Of a stretch of 64,000 nucleotides of DNA, positions 57,497 to 64,000 are shown one piece after another; positions within the stretch are counted from its first letter, which is position 1; each line of letters begins with the position of its first letter. This DNA comes from Trichodelitschia bisporula. Lineage: Eukaryota > Ascomycota > Dothideomycetes > Phaeotrichales > Phaeotrichaceae. The notes below the pieces were generated by a model that saw only the letters and a program-made list of their open reading frames with translations, was not told where the DNA came from and did not search any database. The DNA is taken from assembly GCA_010356995.1 (NCBI GenBank), contig ML996694.1:935530-999529 (forward strand), written 5' to 3'. The translations under genes were made by a program, and so were the position numbers.

Positions 57497-58231
57497 TGTG
57501 GACGCGGCTATACCATGGTTCTCATTGTTTATCCCTCAGTGCAAGGTTGCAAGGCGTTGGAAGTTTTTCTCACGGTCTAAGGGAAGAAAGTTGAGCCCTT
57601 TGGCTTGTCTCCCTCTACCATTTTGTTGAAATTTCTCGAGAGCGTAAACACGGCATAATTATGGTCAATAGGTTAATCATAGTACTTTGCTTCCTGAATC
57701 AGTGAACAAATTAGCACAATGCTACACCCCCAGGAGCGCCATGCATCCGTAAAGAGGCGAGCACCATGAGGCATATCGCTTGTTCTCTGGCTGTTTTCAG
57801 GATTGATAGTTCCGCCAAACCGGCGCGAGCCAACTGAAATGTCGGATCAACGGACACTTACTACATTCGACTAGTGACGAGAGCAGCATGACGAAGTGGC
57901 GTCCCCAGCGCCTTCCCCGCGTGAACGTCCAACGCGTGCATCGTCATGCCCACCGGGGGCTTCCCCGGTGCGTATAAATGCTGTACAGGTTTGGCGTCCC
58001 GCAGTCGTGGTTCACGGTGATCTAAATATCTTTCAATCTCTCCGGCTCTGAGGTACCTAAACTGCTTCTATCAGATTCCAATTAACCTACGCGGTATGTT
58101 GGCTTACGCGAGCCATAACGGCCCGCCCACCCGTCTGAGAGCGCGGTCTTGCTAACTTATTCCCGGTTCGGCGGGCAGAGAAGCCGCTACGCCTGTCTTG
58201 AGCTCATTTACGCCCGTGCATATACGTACTC
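57497..58231. other. Intergenic region, glycerol kinase promoter
   Basis: Holds the DUF3429 gene's 3' flank and the glycerol kinase promoter, with an inverted GC-rich repeat and a TATA box at 57951-57978. No gene seen. Confidence 0.55.
57951..57978 (+). promoter_or_regulatory. Inverted CreA-type sites adjoining a TATA box
   Basis: CACCGGGG (57951-57958) and CCCCGGTG (57963-57970) form a perfect inverted repeat with a 4-nt loop. Each arm contains CCGGGG, which fits the SYGGRG consensus of the carbon catabolite repressor CreA/Cre1. TATAAA follows at 57973-57978, about 254 bp before the glycerol kinase ATG. A divergent CreA doublet touching the core promoter would fit glucose repression; this is inference from motif match only. 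Confidence 0.5.
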
Positions 58232-60047
58232 ATGGCCGCTGCTGAAGTCAGCCATAAGGACCTTGAGACCGGCCCGCCGACCGGTTCTGAGAAACACACG
58301 AATGGCGTCGGTTCAAAGGTCAAAGCACATCGAACGAAGGATGCCCAACATGGAGATAAAGACCTGCTGCAGAACGTCTTCATTGGCGCAATCGATGCCG
58401 GAACGACAAGTTCCCGATTCCTAATTCTCGACGGGGCTGGAACTCCGGTTGCCCAACATCAGATTGAGCTTGACCAGTCGTATCCACGTCCCGGGTGAGC
58501 CCCACCTAGGCTTGGCTGTTATGCTCTATTTGTGATTTGTTGACTGACTTCCGTCTATAGCTGGCACGAGCATGACCCGCAACAGCTCATCGATTCGGTG
58601 CGCGAATGCATGGAAAAGGCAACAGCGGACTTCACCAGTAAAGGGCACGATGTATCAGACATACGGGCCATAGGCATCACCAACCAACGAGAGACGACGC
58701 TCGTGTGGGATACGGAAACGGGAGAGCCGCTGCACCCCGCAATCGCTTGGCCGGACACTCGGACGCAAGCGCTCGTTCGAGAGCTGAAGGAGCGGGAAGG
58801 AGCTGATGAGCTCCGGGAACTGTGCGGTCTGCCGCTGTCAACATATCCGTCGGCTGTTAAGCTCGTGTGGCTGCTTCGAAACGTCGATGCCGTCCGTGAA
58901 GCGTACGAGGCGGGCCGGCTTTCCTTCGGCACGGTCGATACCTGGTTGCTGTACCACCTCAATGGAGGGCTCGAGGAGAAATCCAACGTAACGGATGCGA
59001 CGAATGCGTCCCGGACTATGTTTATGAATTTGCATACTCTGGAGTACGACGACAAGCTGTTAGACTTCTTCAACTTAGACAGGAACAAGCTGCGGCTGCC
59101 AAAAATTGTGCCCTCGTCCTCTCCAGACGCTTTTGGAAAAGTTTCAGAGGGTTCGCTCCGCGGAGTTCGCATCACTGGTTGCCTGGGCGACCAATCGGCA
59201 GCGATGGTAGGGCAAAAGGCTTTCACTCCCGGTTCGGCAAAGAATACTTATGGAACGGGGTGCTTTCTGCTGTACAACGTGGGCGAGGAACCGGTAATCT
59301 CGAAGCATGGCCTATTGGCCACGGTTGCCTACCATTTCGGCCGAGATAAGAAGCCCGTTTACGCCCTGGAGGGATCTATAGCCGTGGCCGGGAGTGGTGT
59401 CAAGTTCCTGATGAACAACCTCGGCTTCGTTGAGCAGAGCCACGAAATTACTGACCTTGCGGCGACGGTAGAGGATAACGGCGGTTGTGTATTCGTCACA
59501 GCCTTCAGCGGACTCTTTGCGCCGTACTGGATCGACGACGCTAAGGGCACCATCTTCGGCATTACGCAACACACCACGCAGGGTCATATTGCGCGAGCGA
59601 CGCTAGAAGCAACTTGCTTCCAGACTAAGGCAATACTGGACGCAATGGCAAAAGATAGCGGTCAGCCATTGGCCGAACTCGCCGTTGATGGGGGGATGAG
59701 CGCTTCCGATTTGTGTATGCAGGTGTGTATCTTTTTCTTCACTATATGGTCGGTAGATAGCTAACCGGCTACATTAGACGCAGGCCGACATCATCAATAT
59801 CCCAGTCGTCCGGCCGGCCATGAGGGAAACTACCTCTTTGGGCGCAGCTTTCGCGGCCGGCTTCGCAGTGGGTATCTGGAAGGAGTTCCACGAGCTGGAG
59901 AGTATTAACCAAAAGGGACGGACAGTTTTCGAGCCAGATATCTCGGAGAAAAAGAGCGCCAAAATGTTCAAGAAGTGGTCGAAAGCCGTCGAGATGTGCC
60001 GCGGGTGGAGCGACGAGGACGAGGATGATGCTTCGGACCAGGAATAG
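58232..60047 (+). CDS. GUT1: Glycerol kinase
   Basis: Exons 58232-58494, 58561-59722 and 59778-60047, 564 residues; introns 66 and 55 nt. The first 48 residues are a polar extension (Lys/Thr/Gly-rich). The FGGY kinase fold starts NVFIGAIDAGTTSSRFLI near 48-65 (phosphate-binding loop). Other motifs: AIGITNQRETTLVWD, HPAIAWPDTRTQ, FGTVDTWLLYHL, GCLGDQSAAMVGQ, KNTYGTGCFLLYN, and the signature GHIARATLEATCFQTKAILD. The C-terminus is acidic. The enzyme phosphorylates glycerol to sn-glycerol 3-phosphate, the first step of glycerol use. Start ATGGCC in good context. The intron 2 acceptor (CATTAG) joins CMQ to TQADIINIPV, as expected. Confidence 0.94.
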
Positions 60048-62942
60048 GGTGTGTGGGTGGGTCGACAGCTTGGACGCAATCGTTTCGCCCGAACTGACGC
60101 TTTTCTCAATGCCGTCTCCTGGTGTCTTTCATCTGACTGTGCCCGTCTCATGTCGCATGTCCAGACCTAGGAACTGTTGTGACAGGCCGAGGAGAAAAAG
60201 TGGGGATTGGTCTCTGCTGTCTTCATGCGTAGACACTTGGAGTCCTTCTCGCGACCGCCGAGGTGATGAAGCAACCCCTCGGGCAGACACATCATCTAAC
60301 GTACGGCGTACTACGGGTTCGGGAGAGTGGTGGGTGTTTTGCTCCACTAAATGCATCTCGATCGAAGAAGCTGCTGGACAGAGTAGGACGTCGCTCTCCT
60401 CAACTCCTTACAGGTTTTCCCCCGCATTCCCGTCGCTTCGGGAGCGGCACGACGCCTCGCGCCCCTCCATCGGACCTGGCTCCAAACCATTCAAGATGCA
60501 CAATGCGGCAGCGCTTCTAGGCCGTCCAGCCACGGCCGTGCACTAGCCGCGGGTTAAGCGGAACAACAGAGCAGCGGCGGGGCGGCAGCGCGGAAGACTG
60601 ATACCGCTCACGGGTTGTGAAGCAAAATTCCTCCATTGCGCGCTAGATGTCTGCAGTAGAGCAAGTCTGTGTGTGGGAGACACGGTTAAAACGACCTGAA
60701 ACGCGGCCCATCCCGACCGTTCCGCAGAACTTTCCTGTTGCCTCTTGCATATTCGGACTGGGAGAGCGAGTGCTGCCCCCAGGCCTTTTTGCCGATAGAT
60801 CTATCATTTCATCAATTGCTAAACAGCCGCCAGACGCACGGCTGCCAGTTGTGGCGCTTGGCGGCCGTTATTGCGGCCCTTCAATTGATAGCTGCCGAAG
60901 CGCGGGGTTGATCCCGGGGTGTGATAAGTACGCAATCACCAGCCGAGCAGCGGATATGCCCTTCTTGATTCGAAACCAGCAATGGCAGATCACGTATATG
61001 ATCGCTTTTTATGCAAGCCCCCGGGCCTCCTCTCGCTTCTTCCACGTGCAAAAAGTCGATCAGGCCACGGCTACATTGCTGTCGTTTAGGTTGCGGAAGA
61101 AGCGAATGCGGGCACCGGGCTGTGCGGACACGGGTCTTCCGACCTGTTCAACCCATCCATACTACGAAAGCAATTTCGCAGTGACCAGCTGTGATATTGC
61201 GAAAGGTACGCACGATGGCGATGGTGACGAAATGGTGTTGAGTTTGGCCGCCTTGTGCGACCGAATATGTGCGCGTCGTTGGGGAGTGTGGAGTGACACT
61301 GACAAGGCACCTCGCCTCGGCCTTGCCGAACCGCGTCGCAGAGTCCTGATCCCGGATCCTCACCCCCGAAGACCACGATCCCCCGCATTTCGCAAGCTTC
61401 CGGCCCCGCGCCCGACAGCCGCGGAAGCGCGCTGGCGCCAGTCCTTCCGCTGCGTGTTCCCTGACAGGCGTCGGCAGCTTCGCTTCCATTCCGAGATCGC
61501 CTGTCTGCGCCTGGGGCCAGACGTGCGGAGAGCGTGGAGGGGAGGCTGGGGATGGTGGACTGGCGGGCTCTCCCCCGCCACTCCGGTGCTCTAGCGGCCT
61601 TCTGTGACGCTTCTAGAAGCATTCTCCGCCCGGATTGTCGCGCGGCGGGGCGCGGCACTATCGCCGAGGAACCCTGGATGCTGGGATCCTGCAAGGCTGA
61701 TGCAGCGTCAGGTACGGGCCTTGAACGCTGAACATTCTGCTTTCTGTTTTCGCACGTTCCTTTCACCGGATTCCCTATTCTGTGGGCTGCCCCACATGGC
61801 TCTTGATGAGGACGAGGGCTTTTGACTTGCGTGATTTGCCCTGGCTCGAACTGGATGGAGGATTTTATGAGCTGCCCGGCAAAGTGTACGTGGATTTAAC
61901 GGCGCGAGCCAATCACCTTGCCGGTTCGCGCGTTTTTCGTTCAGCACGTCTGTCTATCTCCCGAGGTTTTCTGCTCGCTTTCATATCAACATGGGACGCA
62001 GCGTGCCATCCACCCCGCGCTTAATATTCTCGAATGACGCTCAGTCCTGCAGTCCCATAACGTGGTTTCTCTCTTTTCTTTTTCCTTCCTATTGGGCTTT
62101 AACTCCTGCCTCAAACGAGTAAATGATGCTCTCAGTCCTCGCAACTCTATTGCTCCTGTAGGAGACATTGAGCACTACCCTAGCGGGACGCCATAGCACA
62201 CGGCCTTTCTTTTTGCATCATTACTCTACGGTCCTCAGCGGCGTATGGCTGATTGCTCCAAGATATTTCAACATCTGACCGGAGTGACCACGTCCGGGGT
62301 GTTTCCACACAACTTTACCCAGCAGCGAGCTGTGCTCTTCCCCCCCCTCCACATACGCCATGCCCATCCCCACAAGGTCCACGTCCCTCCATAACGGCGC
62401 AGCAGCGTGCAAGGACCCAAAAAATGCAAAAAATTGGCTTTTCCCCCATCCCTACCGATCCAATTCCATATCCACGCGCACAACGTGCATGCCCTGTCCC
62501 TCGCTCGATCACGAGTAAAAGACCAGGACCCGCTCATTGCCAAACAGGCACACACGCCGCCAAACATTCGCGCCCCGTTCCGTCCGCTAGGGCACCCATA
62601 CCGCGGGTGCGTCACCGATGGGTTCGCTCCCCCAGGCTCAGCCCAGCGGCAATATCCCGGCCCTGCTGGCCCACGGCTGCGGAGCGGGAGGTGAGATATA
62701 TAAACGCCCCCGCCACTACCTGCAGCATGCCTTGCCGCACAATAGCTTCCGTTCTCTGTCTCGCCGCAACAACACTTCTGGCAATTGCTTCGCTGCCTTG
62801 TTTGCTTCCTTTGTTGCGTCTTTACTTCTCAAACCCTCTTACGCCCTTTTATTCTCCAGCCTAGTCCTGACTTCTCCCTCCTCCGGCCTCTCTCACCACA
62901 TCTCACCACCACTACAACCAACCCTTACCACCACACCGAACC
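60048..62942. other. 2.9-kb gene-poor region
   Basis: The glycerol kinase 3' flank and the promoter of the small Cys-rich gene. The longest open frame (60647-61594, +) is GC-rich and has no protein-like conservation. A TATA box lies at 62695-62703. Nothing else seen. Confidence 0.5.
62695..62703 (+). promoter_or_regulatory. TATA box of the small Cys-rich gene
   Basis: GAGATATATAAACG contains ATATATAAA, a good TATA match, about 245 bp upstream of the ATG at 62943, implying a C/T-rich leader of up to about 200 nt. Confidence 0.5.
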
Positions 62943-63261
62943 ATGTGCGACTACACCCAAGTCGAATACGCCTGCGGGCACCTCCGCTACACCGTGAAGG
63001 CCTGGTGCACGCGCTACCAAGAAACCCACCGCCGCTGCCCCGCCAACGTAATCGCCATGTGCGTCTCCCTCCCCCTTTCCCTCCCTCCATATACCCCTCC
63101 CTCCATTTATCCCCCCACAGTCCCTCCCTCCATACCCCTCCCCTCTCCCCATAGCCCCCACTGACACCCCCCCCAGCGAACACCGCCTCGACGAAAAATG
63201 CGGCGACTGCCGCGACACCTCCACCCGCCACGGCCCCTCCGCCTACGGCATGTCAAGGTAG
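62943..63261 (+). CDS. Small conserved Cys-rich fungal protein
   Basis: Exons 62943-63058 and 63177-63261, 66 residues. The 118-nt intron (GTGCGT...CCCCAG) is almost wholly C/T. The protein begins MCDYTQVEYACGHLRYTVKA and has Cys at 2, 11, 22, 32, 47 and 50 with His at 13, 29 and 41; the pair CGDC near the end suggests a zinc ribbon or knuckle. There is no signal peptide, so it is probably cytosolic or nuclear. The MCD-TQVEY-CGH-RYTV start is one I associate with short hypothetical proteins of Ascomycetes; function unknown. The stop is immediate (AGGTAG), and the same bases could be a donor (AG|GTAGAC), so a third exon is possible. Confidence 0.68.
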
Positions 63262-63962
63262 ACCCACCCCACCCCACTACGCCAGGGGGAGGCCTGAGCA
63301 GATCTTGCCAGCCGGCCGGAGTCCCAGTTCGAGTCCGCGAAAGCAAATGGCAGCGAGAGAACAGCGCGGCTGGACCGCACGCATTGCAACGACTTCGTCC
63401 GGAACGCAGAACGCATCGCGTAGGCGCGCTCAAGATCTGCCCGGGCTTCTCTCTGGTTGGCCTGTTCAGAGCTGTGAGCTGTGCTGATCCCCGAAGCTAC
63501 GCGAAGGCGCATAAGCTCTATTAGGAGCCGCGAGAGAAGCCGGATGCGAAGAGGGGGAACGAGATGGGGAGCGGGCCCGAGCCATGAGGAGAGAGCCCGG
63601 GCCGTGGGGAGGATGATGGGACATGCTGCTAAGCTCTCAACTGCACGATCGCGAAACGGCGGGTTGCCCCGCGGCATGCGCCTGCATTCAGTAGCCCGCG
63701 TTCCGCTGGCTGGACCACCATGTGGCTATTTTGGGCCGGAGTCGTGGGCGGAATGTGGGGGGCAAAGGAGGTGCGTGGACTGGAGCCATGCGCGCCCGTT
63801 TGGCGGTGGGGAAGGCATGCAGGACGGCGCTGGGCGCCGGTGTACCAGTGTGCTAGGCTGCGGCGTGGGGGGTGCGGTCGCGGTTGGGTGTTTCAGATGC
63901 GGAGGAGACTGTGGCGGGTGTGGGCTGGAGCTGATGGGAGTGGGGGCATTACTCGTGCCCCT

Positions 63963-64000
<38 letters not shown>
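63262..64000. other. Right-hand end of the window
   Basis: G-rich sequence with no supportable gene, ending in a run of 37 G. Confidence 0.5.
63964..64000. repeat. Terminal poly-G run
   Basis: 37 consecutive G bases at the window's end. Like the run at 28580-28619 it is far longer than chance. It may mark a real homopolymer or an assembly limit; no telomere repeat is visible. Confidence 0.9.

Noticed and set aside
60647-61594. A 315-codon open frame in the gap after glycerol kinase
   Set aside because: Composition is Arg/Pro/Ala-rich as expected of GC-rich non-coding DNA, with no motif or conservation. An overlapping frame on the other strand is just as open.
57822-61915. Shared 13-mer CGGCGCGAGCCAA near 57826 and 61904
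   Set aside because: GC-rich and short enough to recur by chance; no positional logic relative to genes.

Overview
The window is nuclear DNA from a filamentous ascomycete (Pezizomycotina). Most genes carry short introns of about 43-120 nt with GTRNGT-type donors, CTRAC-like branch points and NAG acceptors. Genes lie on both strands, each with its own promoter, and intergenic spacers run from 0.2 to 6 kb. The recognisable proteins include fungal forms such as a Pcl-type cyclin, Dsc2, Gpi18, Utp16, Pik1, Yme1 and a family PL4 rhamnogalacturonate lyase. I cannot place it to class. I see no transposon, rRNA, convincing tRNA or CRISPR array, and no secondary-metabolite cluster.

Layout. 1-9.6 kb: the 5' end of a neurochondrin-like gene (-), a Ser/Thr kinase (+), an INO80F-domain chromatin subunit (+), UTP16/BUD21 (-) divergent from a mitochondrial TPR/Sel1-like protein (+), and a vacuolar Ca2+/H+ exchanger (-, six exons). 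11-22 kb, all on the minus strand: a one-pass membrane coiled-coil protein, the i-AAA protease YME1, the GPI mannosyltransferase GPI18 and a PHO85-type cyclin. 22-27.8 kb: a 5.9-kb stretch with no supportable gene. 27.8-29.0 kb: a secreted Pro/Ala-repeat and Cys-rich protein whose frame breaks at long poly-G tracts. 30.8-39 kb: farnesyltransferase beta (RAM1, -), an RMD1/DUF155 protein (+) and PI 4-kinase PIK1 (+). 41.9-50.5 kb: a Cnn_1N-like coiled-coil protein (+), a VOC/glyoxalase-fold protein (-), rhamnogalacturonate lyase (+), DSC2 (-) and an unrecognised fungal protein with a C-terminal membrane anchor (-). 51.3-64 kb: cytosolic HSP70 (-), a DUF3429/TMEM69-like mitochondrial protein (+), glycerol kinase GUT1 (+), a tiny conserved Cys-rich protein (+) and a terminal poly-G run.

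The genes do not form one operon-like system; most are unrelated housekeeping genes. Functional themes are endomembrane and lipid signalling (PIK1, RAM1, GPI18, DSC2, Ca2+ exchanger), mitochondrial quality control (YME1, DUF3429 protein, Sel1-like protein) and carbon use (glycerol kinase, rhamnogalacturonate lyase). The observations most worth a second look are: a 12-bp palindrome shared by the INO80F promoter and the UTP16/Sel1-like promoter; back-to-back CreA-type sites abutting the TATA box of glycerol kinase; an in-frame 51-nt intron inside the kinase catalytic loop; a GC-AG intron in GPI18; the repeat-rich secreted protein with a poly-G-associated frame break; and two conserved but functionally unassigned proteins at 49.4-50.5 kb and 62.9-63.3 kb. 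Gene models were built by eye from splice-site phase and family conservation, without transcript data.
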